The translations under genes and the position numbers were made by a program. Shown here in pieces: positions 1 through 7,663 of a DNA stretch of 12,625 bases. Within the stretch, counting starts at the first letter, position 1. Each line of letters opens with the position of its first letter. Source of the stretch: Chrysochromulina tobinii (lineage: Eukaryota > Haptophyta > Prymnesiales > Chrysochromulinaceae); NCBI GenBank assembly GCA_001275005.1, contig JWZX01000569.1:1-12625 (forward strand). Direction: 5' to 3'. The notes under the pieces were generated by a model. The model made no database searches and had not been told where the DNA came from. It worked only from the letters and a program-made list of their open reading frames with translations.

Positions 1-924
1 GGCTGTGATGGCGGCGGGGGCGGCGGGTATGGATGAGATGCCGAGGCTGTCCAGAAGCTCCTTCCGTTTGGCATCAAACTCGGCCTTGGAGATGAGCTCT
101 TCCTCAAAGAGCTCCTTGAGCTGCAGCAGGCGCTCTCGTGGAGTCGGGATGGTGCTCAACACGGCGCTCGGCACCGAGGGGGGCGGCGCCGTCGCGGGCA
201 TGGGCGCCGTCGCGGGCATGGGGGCCGGCGGCGCGGCGCTCGTCGCGATAGCCGAGGCCGAGGCCAGCCCAATGGCACTCCACGACCCGTTTGGCGACAG
301 TGTGCCCGACGGTGTGCCCATCGGCACATATGGGGGGGCGACCATTGGGGGGGCGACCATTGGGGGGGCGAGCTCATACCGCGAGGCAGGGGCCGCGAGG
401 GGCGCCGTGATGGGCGCCTCTGGGGGCCTCGAGGGCGAGGGGAAGACGGGCGTCGCGAACTGGGTCGTCCAGTCGAGGGCGCTGGGCGTGCTGCCATGCT
501 CAAACGAGATGAGGTCGGAGCTCTGCCGCGACGCTGGCGGTGGCGTCGCCACCTCGGCGTCGTTGCTCAGGGAGAACAGTGGCGCTGATCCTGTGGCGGC
601 CTGAGGGGTGCGAGCGACGGTGGAGGCGAAGGAGGGGGGCGCGCTCATAGCCGGTATTGACGAAGCGCTGAGCAGCGCCGTGGCGGGCGGGGCCACGGGC
701 GGTGGCATGGCGGCACCAGCGCCAGCACGAGCAGCACCCATGCCATTCTCGATGCCAATCTCCGCTCCAATGTGAGGCCAATCCGAGCTGCTCCCGGGGC
801 GAGCGCCGTGGTGAGCGCTCTCGGGGCGAGCGCCGTGGTGAGCGCTCTCGGGGCGAGCGGTCTGTCCGGGGCGCGGCTGCAGTAGACTGGGGCGGCTGGC
901 ACCCAAGTTGGAGGCGGTGGCGGC

Positions 925-959
<35 letters not shown>

Positions 960-2228
960 GCCCTCCGTCGTGAGCGCCGTAGGGAGCGTGGGCGCCGTAG
1001 TGAGCTCCGCAGCACGCCGCATCTCCGGCAGCGAGATACCCTCGAGATAGAGGAGCCGTTGGCGTCACGGCGGGGTAGGCTGGAGGCGCCGCGGCGGGTG
1101 GCGGCATGTACCCCCCGCCCCGCACCGTCTGCGCGGTTGCCACCATCGACGGCGGCGGGGCTGCCAATGGTGACATCGCCGACGCCGCGCGCGGCGGGGG
1201 CGGCGGCTGTTGAGAGGGTGCGCCGTGTTGAGCGGGTGCGCCGTGTTGAGCGGGTGCGCCGGCGGCGCTCGCTGCCGTGGACTCTTCCAGGGACTCTCGC
1301 ATGGCCCAAGCGAGCTGCTCTTCTTCACTCATGACAGCAGGAGGCGACCGGCCGATGGCGCCGTGGTGAGCGGTCGCGGGCGGTTCGGGCGCCGTGGTGA
1401 GCGAGGGCGAGTCCGCTCGGCGGAGGGCGGAGCGGAGCGGAACGCGTGCCGTTGGCGCAGGGTAGGCCGGCGGCGGCGGCGCCGTGGTGAGCACTTGCAT
1501 GCTCGCTGGCCGCGCCGGATCGGGCGGAGGCGGAGGCGGAGTCAGTTCCCGATACGTGGTGGCAGAGCTGAGCACTTGTAAGCAGCGGTCCGCGATGTCC
1601 GCGATGTCGTTGGTCGAGAGGCCAGCCGTATTTGGGTCCTCACCCAGCATCGCCGCCGCCTGCTTCACCACCTCCGCAGGGGTGCCTCGCAGCCCGAGCT
1701 CGTACCGCAGGTACGCCACCTTCGCTTCCAGATCTTCCACAGGCTTCGAAGGCGTCTCGGGTCTCGTCAATGCTTCCACAGGCTTCGAAAGCGTCTCGGG
1801 TCTCGTCTCGACTCGGGGGGGTGGTGCGCGCACGCCTCCTTGGCTCATCGAGAGCGACTCTCGGAGCGCGAGCTGCAGCATGGCTTCCTCGTCGACGTCG
1901 GCCTCGGACGGCATACGTGGTGGCGCCGCCGAGTACTGCGGTGGCGGCGCCGAGTACGGCGGTGGCGGCGGCGCGGAAGGGGGGTTAGCAGCAGAAGTTC
2001 GCACGAGTGACGAAACCGAATAGGCTGGCGCAGGCGCGGCTGCTGCGCGAGGTGCCTGGAACGAAGGATACGCCGGCGCATTGGACGGTGGGGCGCTCGG
2101 CGGCACCGTCGGAGGAGCGCTGCTGCGGCGCCCGAACGACGGTAGGAGTGACGTCCTCGTTGGCGCTGCACGTGGTGCCACAGCGGGAGCTGCGGTGTAA
2201 GCCGGCGGTGACGGCGCGGCGCCACCCC

Positions 2229-2267
<39 letters not shown>

Positions 2268-2469
2268 CACCACCCGTGCTCTCTCTCATCGCCCACGCGA
2301 GCTGCTCCTCCTCAGACATTCCTGACGAAGGCAGGGCCGATGAGGCTTGCTGGCTCTGGCGCGCGGCGCCATTGCCGCCGGCTCCCATCGATTCACGCAT
2401 GGCCCACGCAAGCTGCTGCTCCTCCGACATGGTCGCGGGCGGACTCTGCTGCTGCGTTCGCACACTCAT
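1..2469 (-). CDS. UIM-repeat protein with C-terminal SHOCT-like hairpin (partial, runs off left edge)
   Basis: One minus-strand frame is open without a stop from the ATG at 2469 to base 1, giving at least 823 residues; the C-terminus lies outside. Four ubiquitin-interacting motifs are visible: residues 15-28 and 51-64 (SEEEQLAWAMRES type), 191-207 (DVDEEAMLQLALRESLS) and 380-396. Each has the acidic run, the conserved Ala and the Ser four residues later. Residues 247-300 form a predicted helical segment (LRYELGL, then EVVKQAAAMLG). The rest is Pro/Ala/Ser-rich and probably disordered, with poly-Gly at 69-83 and poly-Ala near residues 505-514. LISFE at 653-657 fits a clathrin-box pattern. Residues 781-810 (LLQLKELFEEELISKAEFDA and onward) resemble the SHOCT helical hairpin. 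By family knowledge UIMs bind ubiquitin, so a ubiquitin-dependent adaptor role, perhaps in endocytic sorting, is inferred. No ENTH or VHS domain is seen. An alternative start is Met14. The ATG at 2469 has G at -3. Confidence 0.82.
184..375 (-). repeat. In-frame minisatellites (18-bp and 15-bp units) in the UIM gene
   Basis: Two 18-bp units at 187-204 and 205-222 encode PMPATA twice. Two and a half 15-bp units at 331-369 encode MVAPP repeats. Both periods are multiples of three and keep the minus-strand frame. They lie in the disordered part of the protein, between the clathrin-box-like motif and the SHOCT-like hairpin. Confidence 0.85.
799..858 (-). repeat. 27-bp in-frame repeat encoding PESAHHGAR
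   Basis: Two complete 27-bp units (799-825, 826-852) and a short partial copy encode a nine-residue His/Arg-containing unit in the disordered region of the UIM protein. Confidence 0.85.
928..957 (-). repeat. (GCC)10 triplet run, poly-Ala
   Basis: Ten consecutive GGC triplets on the plus strand read as GCC (Ala) in the minus-strand gene. With interrupted flanking triplets the low-complexity stretch spans about 913-960. It is a likely site of length variation. Confidence 0.9.
1210..1260 (-). repeat. 18-bp in-frame repeat encoding GAPAQH
   Basis: Nearly three 18-bp units (1210-1227, 1228-1245, 1246-1260) follow immediately after the fourth UIM. The period preserves the frame. Confidence 0.85.
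1735..1812 (-). repeat. 39-bp duplication encoding a 13-residue unit
   Basis: Two copies of a 39-bp segment, at 1735-1773 and from 1774, encode TRPET(L/P)SKPVE(A/D)L twice. This is just N-terminal to the helical segment, so the second copy runs into it. Confidence 0.85.
2233..2265 (-). repeat. (GGC)11 triplet run, poly-Gly
   Basis: Eleven GCC triplets on the plus strand read as GGC (Gly) in the gene, extended by four more Gly codons to a 15-Gly run directly after the second UIM. It is the same triplet as the poly-Ala run at 928-957, in the opposite orientation. Confidence 0.9.
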
Positions 2470-2787
2470 CACGGCCCTCTTCCGAGAAAAAGGCAAGCTT
2501 TCTAAGATGCACGATGCGCGACTCGGCTGCAGGTCCTGGAAGTTATTTGCGGGGCTGCCGGAATTCCAAGAAGAAAGGTCAGTCAATCGATTCTAATACA
2601 TGTAGAATTCACTTTGCCGCTTGACCCCAGTTTACGCACCCTGACGTTTTCTTGGAACGTGTTCACGTTCACACGGGTTTCCTGTCAATGTATCGCTCCG
2701 AACGCCGTCTCTCGGGCGGGGCTCTCGCACCGCTTCACGCTTTGCTTCACGTTCACCGTTGCTGCCCGTAAGGCGCGCACGTAGCTC
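2470..2787. promoter_or_regulatory. Divergent intergenic region, probable shared promoter
   Basis: This 318-bp gap separates the starts of the UIM gene (minus) and the PDZ gene (plus). It is less GC-rich than the flanking genes. Around 2655-2760 it contains repeated GTTCACG/CTTCACG words. No TATA box is convincing. A promoter role is inferred only from the divergent gene arrangement. Confidence 0.4.
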
Positions 2788-3615
2788 ATGGCGGCGAGTA
2801 TGAGAAAGTGGGAGGCCCAGGTCAAATTGCAAACGCTCCACCAGACGGTCGTCGAGCTCGCAGACGGCGCGCCGCTCGGCCTCAAGTTTGATGACAAGCT
2901 GTTTGTCACCTCTGTTGATGAGAACATGGCCTTGCGCGTCGCCGTCGGGTGGCGGCTCCTCGCACTGAATGGGCGCGATCTCAGGGCCGCGAGCAAGGAG
3001 ACTGCCGAGAAGGAGCTCGCCGAGCGCGCGGGGACCGAACAGTCCCTTCTCTTTCAGATGCCAGTGCCTGCGGAGATCAAGCCCAACGCGGATGGCTACG
3101 TCGTCGTCAAAGCACCGCCCGGTGCCCTTGGAATCTTGTTGAGCGAGCCGCAAGGGACGCGCGGCCCGATCCTGGGCGAGGTCATGCTCGCCTCACCCAT
3201 CGCGGGCAGAGTGCGAGTGGGCATGATCCTGTGCGCCATCGACGGCATCGACCTCTCAACGCTGGACCACGACCAGGCGGCGGCGCTGCTGCGCGAGCGC
3301 GCGAAGCAGCCCGAGCGCGAGCTCACGCTGGCCTTTCCGGAGCCTGAGAGAGATGGCCACCTCTTCTGCATCGCTCTCCTGATCGCCCTCGTCATCGTCT
3401 GCCTTGTCGCGGCTGGCCTCTACTACTATTGGCACATGGGCAACGAGAGGAAGCGACTGGCTGATGAGGCGCTGCGCAAGGCGGTGAACGCGCTGGCGGG
3501 CAGCAGGCCTTGGCTCTCGCATGACTTTATACGTGCGGTCGTCATTCCAGCGCTCCGCACGGGCACGCCGCTCGCACGCCCTGCGGACCATGGGGCGAGC
3601 TGTGGCAAAAAATGA
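2788..3615 (+). CDS. Double-PDZ single-pass membrane protein
   Basis: 275 residues. The start is fixed unless there is upstream splicing, because an in-frame TAG sits at 2782-2784. Two PDZ-like domains are seen: one at about residues 20-92, with PLGLKF as the ligand-binding loop and VGWRLLALNGRDL, and one at about 104-184, with ALGILL and VGMILCAIDGIDL. The VG-x-x-L-x-x-(I/N)-(N/D)-G-x-(D)-L pattern is typical of PDZ folds. A strongly hydrophobic segment at 191-215 is one membrane helix. It is followed by a basic, helical stretch (NERKRLADEALRK) and a tail of about 50 residues. There is no signal peptide. Charge balance (acidic before the helix, basic after) would place the tail in the cytosol and the PDZ pair on the other side, which is unusual. 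By family knowledge PDZ domains bind peptide C-termini, so a scaffold role is inferred; the partner is unknown. The last 35 residues are less domain-like and could read past an unrecognised donor site. Confidence 0.8.
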   Translation: MAASMRKWEAQVKLQTLHQTVVELADGAPLGLKFDDKLFVTSVDENMALRVAVGWRLLALNGRDLRAASKETAEKELAERAGTEQSLLFQMPVPAEIKPNADGYVVVKAPPGALGILLSEPQGTRGPILGEVMLASPIAGRVRVGMILCAIDGIDLSTLDHDQAAALLRERAKQPERELTLAFPEPERDGHLFCIALLIALVIVCLVAAGLYYYWHMGNERKRLADEALRKAVNALAGSRPWLSHDFIRAVVIPALRTGTPLARPADHGASCGKK

Positions 3616-4055
3616 GGGAGCAGTTGTGGCTCAAGAGTCAGAGCAGATCATCCGGAACCATCCGAGCGGGAGCCCAGGCGCAGCCAACCGCCACGCCCAC
3701 GACCAATGTGCGCACAGTGCACACGCACCTTCACACTGTCCGCATGTCCCGGGGTACAATGGTAGGCGGTAGCGGCGGTATACGGTACCTACGCCCGGAA
3801 CTGGTGGCGGACCTGAGTGGCCGTCAAGTGGCCGAACGTCGAACCCGTTCACAGTGTAAACGACAGCCTCTGACACTATCTGACACACGCTTGGCATCCA
3901 TCAGAAGCAAGTTTGGCTCTTCGCTCTACGGTGGCTTAAGGCGTAAACCGGGCGGCTCCGGCACATAGTCATAGATATCCACGAGGGCTCTACATATCTC
4001 CACCGACTCACATCGGCTCGACTGCCAGGCTCGACGATCGCGCCTTATTTTGCGT
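3616..4055. other. Convergent intergenic spacer
   Basis: 440 bp between the ends of two converging genes. Short ORFs here have no recognisable domains. A TGTAA word near 3855, which serves as a poly(A) signal in some algae, is the only candidate processing signal. I see no RNA gene or repeat. Confidence 0.5.
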
Positions 4056-5264
4056 TCATTGAAGTCGTTCATACCAGCCCGAGGTGCGCGCGGGCGCGGC
4101 CGTGGGTGGTGGAGCCATGCGCACCTCCGAAGCGAGTCCGCCCCACAATCGAGCAAGCCGATGGCCCCACGCCCCACGCCCAAACCGCTCCACCTGTAAG
4201 AAGCCAACGACAAGGTAGCGAGAGCCCGCCGTGATAGCCTCACCTGAGTGCTCCACGGCGCCGCCGTGCACAAGAGCATGGCCCTTGGGGGTGTGAATGA
4301 TCCGATGGCCCTTGGGGGTGTGACTGATCGGGGGATGAATGTGGATCCGATGGCCCTTGGGGGGCGGGGGGATGATCGACCCCTCTTGAAGCCGCTTGAA
4401 GCCGGTGCCGCCTCCCGAAAAGTCGATCGACGGAGTGCTCAGCGCCAAATTGAAGGAGACATGATGGCCATCCCGGTGCATGTCGAGGCTCGGCTGCCGT
4501 TCTGGCAGATAGCGAACGATGAAGCCGTCGCGGAGCGTGATGTTACACGCCGTCGGTGAGCCGCAAAAGTGGCTCGAGATGAAGGGATACAGTTCTGCCT
4601 CAAGGTGCGCCGCGAGTATGGCGGCGGCGTGAGGCACCTGGCTCAGTGGCACATCCTCGGTGGCATAGTGCCGGTGGCGCCCGGTGTCCCATCCTCGACC
4701 GTGGGAGGTCACTCGCTCTGCTGCGCTCACGATCGCATCACATTCGTTGCTTGTAAGCAGTGGGACGACGTGGATGGTGGCCGTGCGGTTCGCAGGCAGG
4801 AACGACGCGGCCAGAAGCCCGACGAACAGGACGCCAAGGTAGATGGCCATGAAGCTCTTCATGGCCTCCTTGGCAGGCGTGGCCGCCGCGCCCGTGGACC
4901 ATCGCCATCGAATGCAGGCGCCCAAGATTGCTGCGGCGCCCATTGCGGCGGCGGCCACCCCGCGTGATGCCTCGTCCTCCACCGCATATCGCTTGGAAGC
5001 AAAGAAGAGCTCTCGTGCCAGCTCGATGCCTTCGCCACCCACCTTGTCGGAAATCGAAGACAGCTTGAGAATGAAGATGACGCCGATGGAGATGACCCCC
5101 ACATGTTGAAATAACGCCGGCTGAGCCGGCTTTCGCGGCGGTGTGCTGCGATCACGTGCGGCGGCTTCTGCAGCTGCGCGGTCCTTGCTGGCCAGCGCCA
5201 TCTTGCGGCCCGCAAGTGCAAGTGACCAGGAAAGGTGGGTCAAGATGTCCTGCAAAACCATCAT
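4056..5264 (-). CDS. Membrane-anchored prolyl-4-hydroxylase-like 2OG-Fe(II) oxygenase
   Basis: 402 residues from ATGATG at 5264. The N-terminal third has three hydrophobic segments (about 55-69, 102-119 and 137-157), the last looking like a membrane anchor. The catalytic domain begins near 163 (HVVPLLTSNECDAIVSAAE). Its double-stranded beta-helix motifs are visible: HRD at 263-265 supplies His and Asp of the iron triad, DFSGGGTGF follows at 281-289, and EHSGEAITAGSRYLVVGFL at 338-356 supplies the distal His339 and Arg349 ten residues later, which would bind the 2-oxoglutarate carboxylate. By family knowledge such enzymes hydroxylate Pro or Lys, using Fe(II), O2 and 2-oxoglutarate, usually in the ER or Golgi. 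The exact substrate cannot be read. An oddity is a tandem repeat insertion at residues 301-330, between the two halves of the active site. The triad looks complete, so activity is plausible. Confidence 0.85.
   Translation of the reverse strand: MMVLQDILTHLSWSLALAGRKMALASKDRAAAEAAARDRSTPPRKPAQPALFQHVGVISIGVIFILKLSSISDKVGGEGIELARELFFASKRYAVEDEASRGVAAAAMGAAAILGACIRWRWSTGAAATPAKEAMKSFMAIYLGVLFVGLLAASFLPANRTATIHVVPLLTSNECDAIVSAAERVTSHGRGWDTGRHRHYATEDVPLSQVPHAAAILAAHLEAELYPFISSHFCGSPTACNITLRDGFIVRYLPERQPSLDMHRDGHHVSFNLALSTPSIDFSGGGTGFKRLQEGSIIPPPPKGHRIHIHPPISHTPKGHRIIHTPKGHALVHGGAVEHSGEAITAGSRYLVVGFLQVERFGRGAWGHRLARLWGGLASEVRMAPPPTAAPARTSGWYERLQ
4275..4375 (-). repeat. In-frame tandem repeat (27/45 bp) inside the oxygenase core
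   Basis: The word ATGGCCCTTGGGGG occurs at 4278, 4305 and 4350, spaced 27 and 45 bp apart, with GATC and GGTGTGA words between. It encodes three PKGH units (residues 302-305, 317-320, 327-330) separated by His-rich linkers. Both spacings are multiples of three, so the frame and the downstream distal His are preserved. Confidence 0.85.
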
Positions 5265-5662
5265 CTTGGAGGAATTCGGCCCTGAGATCGGCCATTTTTC
5301 GCGAAGTGAAAGTCATGTCAAGTCAAGTCTGTTCAAGTCTGTCAAGTCATCCCTTCCACCACAGCTGGCTTCCGGTGCACTCGTTCGATTTAGGCTGCAT
5401 CTTCCCGGCTTTCCGTGTGATTGTCAACCGTTGTCTGAAGTCTGTTTTTAATGTGTTTGGACAGTGTTTGGACTTCAGATTGCGGAGTGCAGCGCAGCGT
5501 CAAAGTTCGGTTTCGGAAGAGACCGATCGAAATCGCGAAGCACCTCGCGGGACGGCGTTTTTGAACTCGTCGATGCGCCCAATAAGGCGCGCCGTCGTTA
5601 GGGTGACTCAAGCCCCGCAAGGCTCGGCGCAGCAGGCTTGCACTCGCAGTCGCGGAGCAGTC
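5265..5662. promoter_or_regulatory. Divergent intergenic region with AAGTC repeats and an inverted repeat
   Basis: 398 bp between the oxygenase start (minus) and the coiled-coil gene (plus). At about 5311-5349 GTCAAGTC-type words are repeated in tandem. A 9-bp inverted repeat, TCTGAAGTC at 5434-5442 and GACTTCAGA at 5471-5479, encloses a direct repeat of TGTTTGGAC. The reading frame of the downstream gene is open through this region, but Pro/Ala-rich coding texture starts only near 5663. A promoter and 5' UTR role is inferred from arrangement. Confidence 0.4.
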
Positions 5663-6838
5663 ATGGACATGGGCGCGGAGGCTGGCAACTACAAGGGCGT
5701 GATGCTTTGCAACCGGCCCATGGACCAGCCATCGAAGCCGGGACCCGCTCTCTCGGCACCGGAGAAGCCGCCCTTCCGGCCATCGGGTGTGGGTGGCGAG
5801 CCGGCTGGCCTCAACCCGGCGAAGGAGAATCTGATCTCGAACATGAATGCCGTCAAGGACGAGGCGATGCGGCGGCGTATCGAGGACGGCCCCGCGCAGG
5901 GCCCGGTCAGCTTCCTGAGCAAGCACCGCAAGTGGCTCGCGGAGATGGCGCGCAAGAAGGCTAACCTCAACGAAGAGCTCAAGAGGTCGGCCCAGGGGGC
6001 AGAGCAGAAGCGGTCGCGCTTCGTGGCGTACACGCGCGAGATGCGCCAGGCCGTGCGCGAGCGCGCGATGGAGCTGCAGGAGCAGGGCCTCGAGTACGCC
6101 GCGTCGTCAGCAGCGCTGCCACAAAAGCAGCAGCAGCATCAGCAGCATTACGAGGAGGAGGAGGAGCCGGAGCCGGCGCCGCCGCCCAAGCCGAAGCCGA
6201 AGGCTGCTGCGGCGCCGGCGAAGCCTAAGTGGGCCATGACCGAGGACGAGGCCGACATTATGGATGACGCCGAGGCCGCCGAGCTCGTCGACTTCGCGGC
6301 AAGCCTCGACTACGACTCGTATATTGACGACCTCGAGGTGCGCCAGGCTCTCAATGTGATCCGTGAGCGCATCGATGGGCAGAAGGCGCTTGAGGCGGCG
6401 GCCGCGGCGGCCGAGGAGGCGGCCAGCACGAGCGGCGACTGGCGCTCGTCATTCCTAAAGGAGTGGAACGGTGCCGACGACGACGGCGCTGGCAGCGTTC
6501 GCTCGTCACGACGCGCGCCTGTCCCGGCGGCGGAAGCGACTGGCGACGAAGGGAAGCCCGAGTGGGACGCGTCGACGCGCGCGGGCGAGGAGGGTGCGCC
6601 GCGCGCCAACGCGAGCGCGCGCGCCGCCGCCGAGCAACTTCGGCGTGAGAACCCAAATTTGGCACAGAAGCACTCGGTTTCGTCACTCGCGCGCGTCGTC
6701 GAGCGCGCCGAGATGGGCATAGAGCACCTGCCACCGCTGCGCGTGGTGACGGTGATCGAGAACCCGAGGGTCGCATCGAAGGGTGGCCACGTCGACCCGT
6801 CCAACCTGCCCTACCTCCACCGCAACCCCGCCGTCTGA
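5663..6838 (+). CDS. Conserved coiled-coil protein of unknown function, possibly ciliary
   Basis: 391 residues from the ATG at 5663. The frame is open further upstream to 5141, but that part overlaps the opposite-strand oxygenase and looks non-coding. The N-terminus (YKGVMLCNRP at 10-19, PFRPSG and GLNPAK at 37-54) looks like a conserved linear segment. Residues 84-145 (FLSKHRKWL and onward, to REMRQAVRERAMELQEQ) form a charged helix or coiled coil. A Gln/Glu/Pro/Lys linker at 154-188 follows. Residues 195-236 (EDEADIMDDAEAAELVDFAA, LDYDSYIDDLEVRQAL) are acidic and helical. A disordered linker leads to a conserved-looking C-terminus (HSVSSLARVVERAE, LPPLRVVTVIENPR, NLPYLHRNPAV). I do not recognise the family with certainty. 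The pattern recalls uncharacterised coiled-coil proteins of ciliated eukaryotes, but that is weak recall rather than evidence. Confidence 0.72.
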   Translation: MDMGAEAGNYKGVMLCNRPMDQPSKPGPALSAPEKPPFRPSGVGGEPAGLNPAKENLISNMNAVKDEAMRRRIEDGPAQGPVSFLSKHRKWLAEMARKKANLNEELKRSAQGAEQKRSRFVAYTREMRQAVRERAMELQEQGLEYAASSAALPQKQQQHQQHYEEEEEPEPAPPPKPKPKAAAAPAKPKWAMTEDEADIMDDAEAAELVDFAASLDYDSYIDDLEVRQALNVIRERIDGQKALEAAAAAAEEAASTSGDWRSSFLKEWNGADDDGAGSVRSSRRAPVPAAEATGDEGKPEWDASTRAGEEGAPRANASARAAAEQLRRENPNLAQKHSVSSLARVVERAEMGIEHLPPLRVVTVIENPRVASKGGHVDPSNLPYLHRNPAV

Positions 6839-7663
6839 GTATCCGAGGGAGGCGGCGGCGGAGGTGGCGGCCCGGCCGCGGCAGCCGTGTGCGTGGGTGA
6901 GATGTGCTAAGGGCAGCTGGCGGGCTTGCGGGGTGAGCGCTGCGGTGAGCGATCAAGCTTGGCGTGAGGCCGCACAGTCGTCATTGGGAATCGGGCGTGC
7001 ATGCATGGCCGCATGCAGGTTAAGATGCGAGGGGCGGGCAGTCACTCAGTTTGTGTGCCGTGCGCGGCTGTCGATGTGGCTCAGATGCCAGATGCGCCGC
7101 CGCGCGGTGGGCGAGGAAAATTCACTTCACAACTTGTCGAGTCATACATTTTTGAGTTATTCGACCGAAATTCGACCGGGTCCGGGTAAGGTCCGGGAGC
7201 AGGCCGGGTCCCGCGCGGGCCCGGTCGCCCCCCGTCGGGCGGCCCGGACCGGCGGAGTGGGCCAGCGTCCCGCCGCCGTTAACGGCGGAACGGGTCCTGC
7301 GCGCTGCGCCCCTCGGTCGCTCGGTCGGGTCGCGCCGCTCGCCGCCGGACGGCCGGAGCGCGTCGAGGCTAGAGGGCTCGAGGCTGCAGCGGGCTCGCGC
7401 GTCGCGCGCTCGGAGGACGCGCCGGCGGGGGGACGCCGCGGTCCGGTACCGGGCCCGTTCGGGCTGCCGGCCGGACACTCGACAGCCGACCGCTCTCGAC
7501 TCTCCTGGAGCGGCCCCCCGACCCGTACGCCCCCCCCTAAGCTATACACGCTACTGGCTACAGCCATACATGCATTCACCATACACTCTGAAGCCGACCG
7601 TACACGCGGCGTCCAACTGTAGCTAAGATGATAGATGCACAGTAGTGCAGACCGCATGGTCCT
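6839..7663. other. Convergent intergenic spacer, no gene seen
   Basis: 825 bp between the stop of the coiled-coil gene and the stop of the carrier gene. Candidate ORFs on both strands are low-complexity Arg/Ala/Pro translations without domains. The left part (6839-7175) is unremarkable. The middle (about 7175-7545) is a distinct, very GC-rich block described separately. The right part (7546-7663) is AT-richer and probably the carrier 3' UTR. Confidence 0.55.
7175..7545. other. Extreme-GC block with palindromes, unidentified
   Basis: About 370 bp differ sharply in composition from both sides. The block has repeated GGTCCGGG words near 7178-7198 and CTCGGTCG twice near 7312-7328. A perfect 16-bp palindrome, CCGCCGTTAACGGCGG, lies at 7273-7288. 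An inverted GTCCGG...CCGGAC pair spans 7441-7476. Runs of C close its right end. It could be a decayed mobile element, a structured RNA or a simple GC-rich island. No transposase, terminal repeat pair or rRNA motif is recognised. Confidence 0.35.

Noticed and set aside
500-1334. Long Arg-rich and Pro-rich ORFs on both strands over the left gene
   Set aside because: They are other-frame translations of GC-rich triplet repeats. Only the minus frame running from 2469 to 1 carries recognisable motifs (UIMs, SHOCT-like hairpin).
3612-3968. Small plus-strand ORF in the convergent spacer
   Set aside because: No domain, overlaps the end of the PDZ gene and has no composition signature of coding sequence.
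5141-5662. N-terminal extension of the coiled-coil gene up to 5141
   Set aside because: It overlaps the opposite-strand oxygenase and its translation lacks the composition or motifs of the protein; the ATG at 5663 is preferred.
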